Source of the DNA: Triglochin maritima
Lineage: Eukaryota > Streptophyta > Magnoliopsida > Alismatales > Juncaginaceae
Assembly (NCBI GenBank): GCA_963682175.1
Contig: OY821784.1
Span: 26,083,621-26,147,620, forward strand
Reading direction: 5' to 3'
DNA: 64,000 nucleotides
Part shown: positions 55,151 through 64,000 of the stretch, piece after piece
How the letters are laid out: every line of letters begins with the position of its first letter
Numbering within the stretch: position 1 is the stretch's first letter
Position numbers and translations under genes: made by a program
The notes under the pieces: generated by a model
What the model was told of the DNA's origin: nothing
Seen by the model: only the letters and a program-made list of their open reading frames with translations
The model's database searches: none

Positions 55151-56030
55151 GGGTATAAGAAGACACTTGCACATCCAGCATATAGCTGATGGCAAAATTG
55201 TTTATCCTTCCGCTTCATTTTGAATGAGCGCCATTGAAAAGAAAACGTTTTGTAGTGTTCTTCATTCCATTAAGGTGCCAAATGGGTTTTCATCCAACAT
55301 ATCATGGTACGTAATTGTTAGGACCTAATCTAAATTATATGGTTAACCATTATTTTGTAGGCAATTAAGAAGGTGGAGAATTCAAAGGTTTAGGTTGGTT
55401 TACTCATGCTTTGTGGTGGGTTTTTGGTGCTAATGTTGGCTTTGACATTGGGTGCATGTGGGAGGTATGTTGTAGGCATGGGGGAGGAATGGGTAGGAGT
55501 GGTGAGGATGGGTAGCCATACTTGGTTGGTGTGTGTGTTTAAGGAAGAAAACACACATCTCCCTCCTTCTTTCTCAACTCAACTCTCCTCTTCCTCGCAC
55601 CCATCTCCCTTTCCTCCCATCTTCACGTCGGCAACCAGAGGCTGCCGCAGGAGCTCGCCGGAGTTGTTGGCTAGCGGTGGAGGCGAAGCAATGTGGTGTG
55701 TTGCAAAGGCGTGACCGACGAGTAGGTGACAAAAGGAGGCGACCAGAGGTACTAAGTTGAAAGGCGAAGCAATGTGGTGTGTTGCGAAGGCGTGACCGAC
55801 GAGTAGGCGACACAAGGAGGCGACCAGAGGTGCTAAGTTGAAAGGAGGGTGGTGGACGTGGATCGAACTCCGGCAAACTTTGGAAAGGTATGCTAAGTTA
55901 CATTTCATTTACTCACACAAGGTGCGTGATGGAGCTTGGTTCATCGCCGGGTGGCCGGAGGCGTTGCTGGTGACAATGGGTGGCTGGAGGACTGGGCGCC
56001 AACCGACACGGCGAAGCAACGCCTCCGCAT
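55151..56030. other. Unassigned GC-richer stretch with leader-like features
   Basis: A CT/pyrimidine-rich part (55555-55625) followed by GCCGGAG-type GC-rich sequence and AAGGTATG near 55885 recalls the leader side of chromovirus LTRs (compare 13524-13825), so it may be an old LTR. Reading frames on both strands here follow from the 81-bp duplication and are not convincing genes. Confidence 0.4.
55682..55843. repeat. 81-bp tandem duplication
   Basis: Copies start GGCGAAGCAATGTGGTG at 55682 and 55763 and differ at a few positions. 81 is a multiple of three, so frames stay open across it by chance. Confidence 0.9.
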
Positions 56031-57542
56031 TGTAGGATCAAAATGGCCTAATTATCTAATCAATTTTACCCTAAATCCCTACTAAAACAAACTAGATATG
56101 CAACGGAAACAATTTAAACAAAGTAGGGAAAACCAATGCAAACCACAATGGACACGAGGTTTTTTATAGAGGTTCGGCATCCTGCCTACTTCCTCTCTTG
56201 TAAGCTTCGCTCGACTCTGCGAGCTCCGCCTACGTCTTCACTAACCACTCCCCATTTCGGGCTGGGAGAGAATGCCTTTACAAAGCAAGCTTGCGAACAC
56301 CCTCGCAAGCTTGGATTCTTCTTCTCACAATCCGAGAAGGATGCTTCGGGCTTTCACCGAAACCTTTACTCTTTGACAATAGTGGATTGAGTGATCTAAC
56401 AGTCTCTAACTTGAGTAAACTTTGAGTAGATTAGGAATTGATCAAAGGTGTGAAAGTTTTGGCTTGGAGAGTATAGGATGGGGATTCTTGAGTGGGAGAG
56501 TTTCTCGCTAATGTATTGAGCAAATAGAAGTGTGAGAGATATTGAATTGTGTCCTGGTAACATCTATTTATAAGCTCCTAAGGTGTTATAACCGTTGTGA
56601 TTAATATGGAAAGAGTTTGTGTAAGAAACACAAAATAGAGAAGTTGAAGGCATAGTTTGGGTTAAGTACAGTGGACCGAAACCGGCTTATCGGTCGACCA
56701 GAAGACGTCCAAAAAAGAAGTCCAGACAAGTCTAGGATCAAAACAGTCGACCGAACCAAGGGCGGCTGAATGAACAAGGGTATAACTTCAGTTCATTTAA
56801 GTGAACGGTCGAACTAAAAAGTGGGACGGTCGGCCGTCCAGGGAGTTTTGGCAAGAGTTAAATTACGTTCGGTCGACCGGGGTCTTGGGAATGGTCGACC
56901 GGAAATTTCAAAGAACTTTGGGAGACAAGAGAACTCTTCGATAGGTCGACCAAGGTCTAGGGAACGGTCGATTGGTGCTAAAGTATTTTGGGTTTTGGGA
57001 AATCCGACTGTTGTATAAAACTACAAATCTAATTGTCAAGTGACATGTGTAGCCGTCGACCGAGAAGGTCAAAATGGTTGACCGATCAAAGCTGGATGAA
57101 TCACTATTGGCTAACTGATGTAACTGATCCAATTGGTCGAACTGATAATAGGTTCGGTCAACCGATTGGCACAAGCAGTTTCGGGTTGTTTAAGTTTAGT
57201 GATGTTCCGGTCTAAGTTTCGGTGACCTACTGAAGTCCAGTTGATTTGAGTGTTTGGGTATGACTTCTATATCGAACCTAGTGTGTGTGAGTAGATATTT
57301 ACTCTAGTATGCTCAAGTTCACAAAGTTCTTAAGACTCAAAAGAAATACACAATTACATGTCATCAATAAGCTTGATTACATGTCTTGACTTGAATTCCT
57401 TTCTTCCTTGAGTCTTAATCACCTGTAGATGTTAGCACAATGCAATATATATGTTATGCATGATGTGTGCTACTCTACTTTGGATTGTTATTAAGATAAG
57501 GTTTATTAAATCATCAAAACATAGATTAAGGCCTCAAAGCCA
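56031..57542 (-). mobile_element. Family B solo LTR 'h' (about 1.5 kb)
   Basis: Starts TGTAGGATCAAAATGG and ends near AAAGCCAA. Flanks CGCAT (56026-56030) and CGCAC (about 57544-57548) match at 4 of 5. Contains the family GAGGTTCGG(C) block near 56169 and TATA at 56574-56584 (minus strand). Confidence 0.85.
56574..57164 (-). promoter_or_regulatory. LTR 'h' U3 promoter with about 22-bp palindrome pairs
   Basis: Pairs start at 56669/56691 (22), 56806/56827 (21), 56870/56892 (22), 56943/56965 (22), 57053/57075 (22) and 57134/57155 (21). The nearest site is 85 bp upstream of the TATA. Several sites are degenerate, but spacing is conserved within one base. Confidence 0.7.
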
Positions 57543-57659
57543 ACGCACGTTCCCTAATACTGCCTAGGTGTAGCCCAGGCATCGCCCGAGTACCGATGGG
57601 CCGATGCCACAACAGGGGTCGATCGGATGTAGAAGAATCCATGTGTAAGAAGTCATTGA

Positions 57660-58171
57660 TATTTTTGGTGGGAAATGATAATCTTTTGACACATCACATT
57701 TTCCACCACAAGTTATGTATAACCAACTAATACCTTTATCACTATACGCATTGATAGCTTTTGATAATAATCATATTATACACTCCTTATGTGAAAAGAT
57801 ATATGTCTCATTTCTTAGGATTCAAAGACACAATGAAATATTAATGACACAAACACAATTCCATAATGTTTCATTCGTTAGGTCCATTCAATATATGAAA
57901 GAAATATTTTTCTATTTCATATGCTCATGTTGTTAAATATTTCTAGAGCTACAAGATCTCTCTTAACCAACACGAAAATCTTAACTCGGTAATTAATGTC
58001 CCACGTTAATTACCAGGACTGTGAATTAATTTTGATTTATTTAATACGGTTAAGGACCGAGAGCATCTTCCATAATACTTCCAATAGACTAATACATTAA
58101 CCAAGGAACAAAATGTTCAATTCATAATAAAAGGCATATAAAAGTAAACCTTTTAGAACACATTCCTTTCA
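57660..58171 (-). mobile_element. Family A LTR piece abutting copia-3 (3' LTR start)
   Basis: Matches 7425-7943 of the first family A copy and ends ACATTCCTTTCA at 58171. On the minus strand the LTR start TGAAAGGAATG follows a purine-rich AAGTAGGAGAT after the copia-3 RNase H stop, the position of a 3' LTR. This ties family A to a copia element. It is truncated on the left. Confidence 0.78.
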
Positions 58172-58973
58172 ATCTCCTACTTGTTATCAAAGTTTTCTTT
58201 CACATACATTCACAATTTATAAAACTATAATAACTATGGTAACCCTTTCGTATCACTCATCAAGCCACTCTACATGGTTCTTCAAACCCATGGACTCGAA
58301 ATGAATTTCGCTGTTGGCTTGGGATAAGGGTTTGGTGAATGGATCGGCTATGTTGCTATTTGTGGTCATCCATAATAAATTTATTTTGTCTTCGTCGGCA
58401 AAATCACGGGTGACAAAGTACTTAATATCCATGTACTTCACCTTGTGATGTGATTTAGGATCCTTGATTTGTGAGATAGACAAACTATTGTCGTAAAATA
58501 GCTCTATTGGTCCTTCTCTCGAAGGAATCACTCCAAGCTCTTCAAGGAACTTCTTGATCCACACTCCTTCCATGCTCACTTCAACGACAACCATCTCGTC
58601 TGAATCAGTGGTTGAGTCAGTCGTAGTAGTATGCTTCCAACTACGCCAACTTATGACTCCACCATTCATAGTAAAGACATATCCTGATTGAGACCTCATA
58701 TCGTTTGGATCACTCATGAAACTCTCATCCGAGTAGTCTTTGTCCTCCATAAAAAAAGAAACATTTCTTTGTTCCGGTTAAGGTACCTCAGAATATTCTT
58801 GACCGCAGTCCATTGATCGGGACCTGTTTTGGATTGATGACGACTTGTCACGCTTAAAGCATACAAGACATCGGGTGTTGTGCAAGTTGTTGCGTACCTG
58901 ATGGATCCTATTACTGAAGCATAAGGAATGTCTATCATGTACTCTAAGTCCTTACGTGATATTTGATTGACAT

Positions 58974-60370
58974 CATTTCATGCTTATATTTGTATCTTAT
59001 ATCCATTATCTTACACCTAAGCAATGCTACAAGACGAGTCTTATGTTTGAATTTCAGAAATAAAGAGGTTTGAAGAGAAGAGGCATGAAAGAACCCAAAA
59101 GCAGGGAAAAATGACTTAATTGTGAGACCTGGGGACTAAGATGCAAGGGAGAAGGACCTGAACGTAAGACGGAAGGACCTAAGAACAAAACAGAAAACTC
59201 CACACCATTATGGGGAGTATTTTGGAAATTCGATTTGGGTCGGAGCTCCAACAAGCGCAGTAGATGCATCCAAGACCAACAAATATATCAAGGAAAGCCC
59301 ACAACAAAATTTACCTCGATCTGGATCCTGTAGACCGCCAATTGCCGGTCTGGAACAACCAATTGGCGGTCTGGAGCTTCCCGGATCCGCTAAGATTTCT
59401 GGAGCGTATGTATTAATGTTTGTATAGGCTATTTTTGGTTTTTTTTAGTCCCACATCGGGGGATTGTCCCGGATTACCTTTTTCTATGGCTATAAATAGA
59501 ACTCTTCACCTTCTATTGTAAACTACCCGTTGCTTGGTGGCATTCTCTCTACTAAGGAGTAAGCCTTGAAGCAAAATTCAAGGTGGAGAAGAATGCTACC
59601 TTCAATGTGAGTCATTGTTAATAAAATAATTGTTCTAGTTTCTTTTAATCTTGTCTTATAATTTGTGCATGCTTGTGTAGTCTTTCCTTTCCTTTCCTTT
59701 TAAGCTCTTTAATGCTCCCTTCTTGCTTAGTTAAATTTCCTTTCAGTATAATGTTTCATTTTCTTAATGTAGGTAGTGTAATGATTAGTGAGTAGTTCCA
59801 TACCCTTTGGGGGTGGAGTAGATGTATGTACATGTTATGTAGGTGGTATGAACGCTAGATATTATTGTTTGTGAGAGATATTAGTATGCTTGCTTTAATT
59901 AATAAGAACTTTACTTGATGGTTTCTGCCATAGTTAGGTACACTCCATGCTCGTTATGTTCTTAATAACAACCTTGCATTGCTCATATTAATCACCTAGG
60001 TTAGTGTTGAAAATGATAGGTCTTTCCATGAGGTACTTCTTATGCACTAACAAACACTAACCACACTTGAGCTTATTGTATGCATTCACCACACTTATTT
60101 CATGTGCAACACACACTCCACCCCTTAGGGGTTTTAGATTCCTGAGTTTTATCTCCTTTAATTAGTTGCTTAGTTTAGTTTGTTTTGTCATTTCATTTCA
60201 TGTTTCCTAGTTTACTAGTTTAGATTAGTGTAATCAATCTTTCTCTCCTTTCTTTCCCACTCGCCTTCGCACAAACCAAAAGTCTACACACCTCCCTGTG
60301 GATTGACCCGTATTTGCCACCGCTTCAACGCGGCCGTGCACTTGCGGTTTAATATAAAATGAATCAATGA
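58974..60370 (+). mobile_element. Athila-type solo LTR C-iii (1397 bp)
   Basis: TGATTGACATCATTTC...GAATCAATGA with perfect duplication ATATT at 58969-58973 and 60371-60375 inside copia-3 RT. Same family as C-i and C-ii, with a shorter middle. The final CA has become GA. Confidence 0.92.
59333..59500 (+). promoter_or_regulatory. C-iii promoter: palindrome pair and TATA
   Basis: Palindromes at 59333-59350 and 59354-59371 (21 bp apart; the second is decayed on its left arm). TATAAATAGA at 59491-59500, 120 bp after the pair. Confidence 0.75.
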
Positions 60371-61047
60371 ATATTGCACGTTGAGACTTCTTGAGTTGCA
60401 CACCCGTACTCATTGACACATTGTCCTTTTTGAAATTGTTCATATTGAACCTCTCCAAGACCTTGTCAATGTATGTACGTTGACTTAGGCCAATGAGCCT
60501 ACGAGGTCTATCCCTATATATCTTGATTCCCAAGATGTATTGACCCACACCCATGTCCTTCATAAAAATGCAGATTTCAATGAACATCTCGTTTGCTCTA
60601 GCAAAGGGATATGATTTCCCATGAGGAGTATGTCATCGATAAATAATATGAGAAACACTACCTGGCTCCCATTGACCTTCTTTTATATATAAGCTTCTTC
60701 CTTGCTTTGGACGAAGTTAATCTTTTTGACTTCTTCGTCAAAGGGTTTGTTCCAACTCCTCAATTCTTTCTTCAATCCATAAATGGATTGTTTAAGCTTG
60801 CATATTTTATTGCTATTCTTTAGATCTTAAAAACCTTGAGGTTGTACCATGTACACATTCTCCTCCAACTTCCCATTAAGGAATGTTGTTTTTACATCCA
60901 ACTTCCCTCTATAGCGAGCATAATCCGAATAGACTTGAACATGACAAGCGGTGAAAAAGTTTCATCATAATCAATTCCTTGAATTTGAGTGAAACCTTTT
61001 GCTGCAAGCCTCATTTTGTAGGTTATCAAGTTCCCATCCATGTCCAT

Positions 61048-61763
61048 TGATTGAATGTTTTAATTAACCGCAAGTGCACGACCGCGTTGAAGCGGTGGCA
61101 AATACGGGTCGATCCACAGGGAGGTGTGTCGACTTTAGTTGGTTCGAAGGCGAGTGGGAAATAAAAGATAAAGGAGTTATGATTGAAACTACACTAGAAT
61201 GCGAAAGGAATTGAAAAATAAACAATAAAACTAAACCCCATAGGGGGTAGAGAAAGAATGTGAATACAAAAATATGTGTAGGTGTGTGTGTTCAATTGTG
61301 CTCATCACAACATGTATGCATGAAAATCATAAAACTAAATCCAAATTTGCCTCCACATGAAATAAGATAACACATTATCATTAAAATATACAAGACAATA
61401 ATTGGAATGAAGCTAAATGAACTCACGTATAAAGACCAAACCCCACTATGCCTCCACCTAAAATAAGATTTACACAATCATTAAAATGTACAAGACATTA
61501 ACCAAGGTAAAGGCAACAAGAGTACATGCAACTACAAGTCATATTTACTTTATCAATTCCATCCATATCCTCACCTCATCATTCACCATAACATAGGTCC
61601 ACTAATCTAAGCATATGCTAAGCTTCATTCAAGAGCATTAGCATATCAAAGACAATAGTGAAATCTCATTAGATGGTTATGGAAATCATATAAGGTTCAA
61701 ATGATTAAGTTTACACACATCTAATACATCACATAATCTCCACCACCCAAATGGGGATAGAAC
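61048..61763 (-). mobile_element. Athila-type half-LTR 'iv', inverted
   Basis: Starts TGATTGAATG and follows the reverse complement of the right half of LTR C (hairpin block at 61065-61115, 'ccccatagggggtagagaaag', 'cctccacatgaaataagataac'). It stops at ATGGGGATAGAACTA, before promoter sequence. Confidence 0.82.
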
Positions 61764-62709
61764 TATTTTTGGGGTTGGTTTAGTCCCACATCGGGGGATT
61801 GTCCCAGATTAGCTTTTTCCATGCCTATAAATAGAACTCTTCACCTCCTATTGTAATCACTCCATATTTTAAGTGGCTATTCTTCCTACTAGAAGTGAGG
61901 CCTTGAAGCACACACTAAAGTAGGAGGATGCTACTTTTAATGTGAGTCATTTTATCAATAAAGTTTTGTGTTTCTTTCATTGTTTGTTTTATGCTTCTTT
62001 TATTGTTTGTGCATGTTTTAGTTTAATCGTCTTTTAATTCTAGCTTAGTTTTAATATGCTTTCTTTCCAAAGTTTAATAATTAGTGTAATGTTTAGTGAG
62101 TAGTTCCATCCCCTTTAGGGGGTGGAGTAGATGTACATACATGCAAATGAGAATGGATTGAATGAATTATTTCCAATGTGTTGATAAAACATGAATGTAT
62201 GCTTGCTTGTTTAGGATAGAATTTATAACTTTATGAGTTTTGCCAAAATGATTAGACATCTCTCATGCTTGTTTAGGTTCTGAAATAAACAACTTGCATA
62301 TGTAAATGTTAATCAACTAAGTTGGTGAATAGATTGATAGGTTTTGCCATAACTTTTAGACACTTCCTATGCTTGATAAACACCACCTTCATGTGCTTAA
62401 AGAATGTATTCTACACTCACCTCTTTGCATGTGTGCACTCACTCCACCCCTTAGGGGTTTTCCCATCCTTGAATTCCAACACTTCTATTTTGTTCTTAGC
62501 TTAGTTTTTATTTGATCGTTTGTTTCTTTCTTTCGCATTTCGTACTTCTTAGTGTAGTTTAGTGTAGAGTAGCGTAAACATCTTTCTCACCCTATTTTTG
62601 CCACTTGATTTCGTACAAGCAAGAGACTACTCACCCCCCTGAGGATGACCCGTACTTGCCACCGCTTCATCGCGGCCGTGCACCTGCGGTTTAAATAAAA
62701 CGTTCAACA
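61764..62709 (+). mobile_element. Athila-type LTR part 'v', forward
   Basis: Begins mid-LTR at TTTTTGGGGTTGGTTTAG, has TATA CTATAAATAGAACTC near 61825, the hairpin block at 62645-62692, and ends GTTCAACA at 62709. The palindrome pair region lies left of the breakpoint and is missing. It abuts protease sequence of the next element. Confidence 0.8.
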
Positions 62710-64000
62710 CGTCCCCATAATCTCCAACTTTGATAAGCACGTCCTCGATAATCCCTACGGGAATACGAATGGATCTATCCGCTAATTGGAGGGTGATCTT
62801 AGTTGGTTTCAATTCTCCCAAGTTCAACTGTTGATAAACAGAGAATGGGAGGAGGTTCACCGCTGATCCTAAATCAAGCAAAACATTGCTCATTCTAGTG
62901 TCCCCTATCGTACACTGAATAGTAGGACACCCCGGGTCCTTGTATTTTGTGTAGGTGGGATTGGACAAAAGTGAGCTGATATTTGGAGCCAAGAATGCTT
63001 TCTTAGGAACATTGGTCTTCCTCTTGGTTGTGCAGAGATCCTTCAACACTTTGGCATATTGAGGTATTTGTTGGATGACATCCAACAAGGGGATGTTAAC
63101 ATTTACTTGCTTAAACACCTCTACTATCTTGTCATGTTGTCACTCTGCTTTTTGGTTAACCTACTTGGATAGGGAGCTTTTGGCAGGTAGGTTTTCTGCT
63201 GTACCTGAGAAGAAAGCTTTGGTGTATTACCCTCACCCTCAGCTTCTTCTTCACCACCATTCCCACTGAGGGGCTGCATAGATGGTGGTGGGTGTGGCAA
63301 CGAAATGTGATTGTCAACCTGTTTTCCATTCCTTAAGGTCACAATTGAATTGACATGGTGAACAGGTTCCTCCACATGGTTCACTTGCCTCCCCCGAGGT
63401 ACCACATTCTCATTTCGCATTTGTTGTTGGTACATGCGGGGGTCAGCCTCAGGCTGGCTAGGAAAAGACCCTCTCTCTCATGTACAGACTGAGCCAATTG
63501 GCCCATCTGAAGCTCTAGAGATTTCATGGTCTGCTGATTTGAAGTGAGAACTTGACTTGTGGTAGACATAAAAATTTTCTTAGAGTTCTCAAGTCCACGA
63601 GTCAAGTTCTCAAGCGAATTAAACTGGGTTTCGAAGTTGTTAGAATTTGGGAAACCTAGTTGGTTGGTGCTTGGAACTTGGGGTTGCTGATAAGATTGTG
63701 CATGCATGGGAGGTTGGTGTGATTGGTAAGGTGGTCTAGAGGAGTTTGAAGGACCACCTGAGGCATTAGTTTGGTTCCATGAAAAATTGGGGTGGTTCCT
63801 CCATCCAGGATTATAAGATGATGAGGATGAGTCATTCCTAGCTCTGTCATAGATGGCGTTGACACGCTCCATCTCAGCAGGAATGGACTCACACTCGCTT
63901 TCTACATTACCTACCCTACCACATGAATGACAGGGAACTGGACCAGATGTGGACATGTGAGGTGCACCTTGTTGGTTTTGGAGCTCAATCGAATCCATAC
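62710..64000 (-). pseudogene. Second Athila gag-protease remnant (runs off the window)
   Basis: Close relative of the gag-protease in E. From the right edge: gag C-terminal part with a zinc knuckle whose His is Asn (CHSCGRVGNVESEC, near 63900), NHPNFSWNQTN, the STTSQVLTSNQQTMKSLELQM stretch, and a Pro-rich linker. A single-base deletion near 63130 shifts the frame, then protease follows (62710-63118) with LLDLGSAVNLLPFSVYQQLN; the catalytic DLGS is present. It is cut at 62710 by LTR part v. The start lies outside the window. Confidence 0.88.

Larger units (their letters stand above)
58253..61047 (-). pseudogene. Copia-3 RT-RNase H remnant, split by an Athila LTR
   Basis: Read on the minus strand from 61047: RT motifs RLAAKGFTQIQGIDYDETFSP, a TTFLNGKLEENVYMVQPQGF-like block, SIYGLKK and FIDDILLMG (catalytic box IDD intact, about 60626-60650). 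Then GVGQYILGIKIYRDR (about 60505-60550), up to the insertion at 60370. After the insert: IPYASVIGSIRYA (58890-58935). RNase H continues with SQSGYVFTMNGGVISW, AEY-like and MDIKYFVTRDF, DPFTKPL, ending HVEWLDE at 58253. Stops and frameshifts occur throughout the RT part and near 58745. Gag, protease and integrase are absent. Confidence 0.88.

Noticed and set aside
55574..55908. Two overlapping minus-strand frames of about 100 codons with repeated sequence
   Set aside because: The apparent protein repeat is the 81-bp DNA duplication. No domain, codon bias or start context supports a gene.

Overview
This is a stretch of a large, repeat-rich flowering-plant nuclear genome. No intact host gene, tRNA or rRNA gene was found. 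Nearly everything is LTR retrotransposon (Ty1/copia and Ty3/gypsy) plus one hAT transposon remnant. Primer-binding sites (initiator-Met type TGGTATCAGAGC for copia, TTTTTGGCGCCGTTGCCGGGG type for Athila-like gypsy), gag/protease/RT/RNase H domains, LTR pairs and target-site duplications (TSDs) all point to a plant. The species cannot be named from the sequence.

Left part (1-27085). A partial gypsy-type LTR (1-1649) and a hAT transposase remnant (1650-3140) are followed by copia-1 (3418-10721, TSD GATTA). Copia-1 lacks protease and integrase and carries two solo LTRs: family A at 5809-7943 and family B at 8303-9835. A family A LTR (11111-20962) is split by copia-2 (11535-20224). Copia-2 is split by an Athila-type solo LTR (12209-15717, TSD CTTGC), which is itself split by a chromovirus-type solo LTR (13375-15325, TSD AGTCT). 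A broken gag-only copia derivative (20963-24994) and older LTR pieces follow.

Central part (27086-51772). An Athila-like, apparently non-autonomous element (called D, + strand) contains element E (28419-46577, - strand, gag-protease only). E contains solo LTR F (34769-39259), which contains family B solo LTR f (35443-38512, TSD CTAAC), which contains Athila solo LTR C-ii (35847-37399, TSD ATATG). The 5' LTR of E separately hosts a young gag-only copia element (40045-45264, TSD GAAAG). Its two 1543-bp LTRs are almost identical and flank one intact 493-codon gag, the only long undamaged reading frame in the window.

Right part (51773-64000). Degraded family B LTRs, a second complete family A solo LTR (52614-54788, TSD GTTTG), a minus-strand copia RT/RNase H remnant (58253-61047) split by an Athila LTR (58974-60370, TSD ATATT), two opposed Athila half-LTRs, and a second Athila gag-protease remnant running off the right edge.

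Most unusual observation. The U3 promoter regions of LTRs from different superfamilies carry short palindromes built from ACCG/CGGT half-sites, usually in pairs at fixed spacing. Copia families A and B (a, b, f, G) use CGGTNNACCG sites exactly 19 bp apart. Family B copies c, e and h and the chromovirus LTR use mostly 22 bp. Athila LTRs use one pair of GACCGCCAATTGGCGGTC-like palindromes 21 bp apart. Where a TATA box is visible, the palindromes lie upstream of it at a distance nearly constant within each family (about 96, 180 and 120 bp). This looks like a shared promoter code used by unrelated retrotransposons, perhaps read by one host factor class; that last step is inference.
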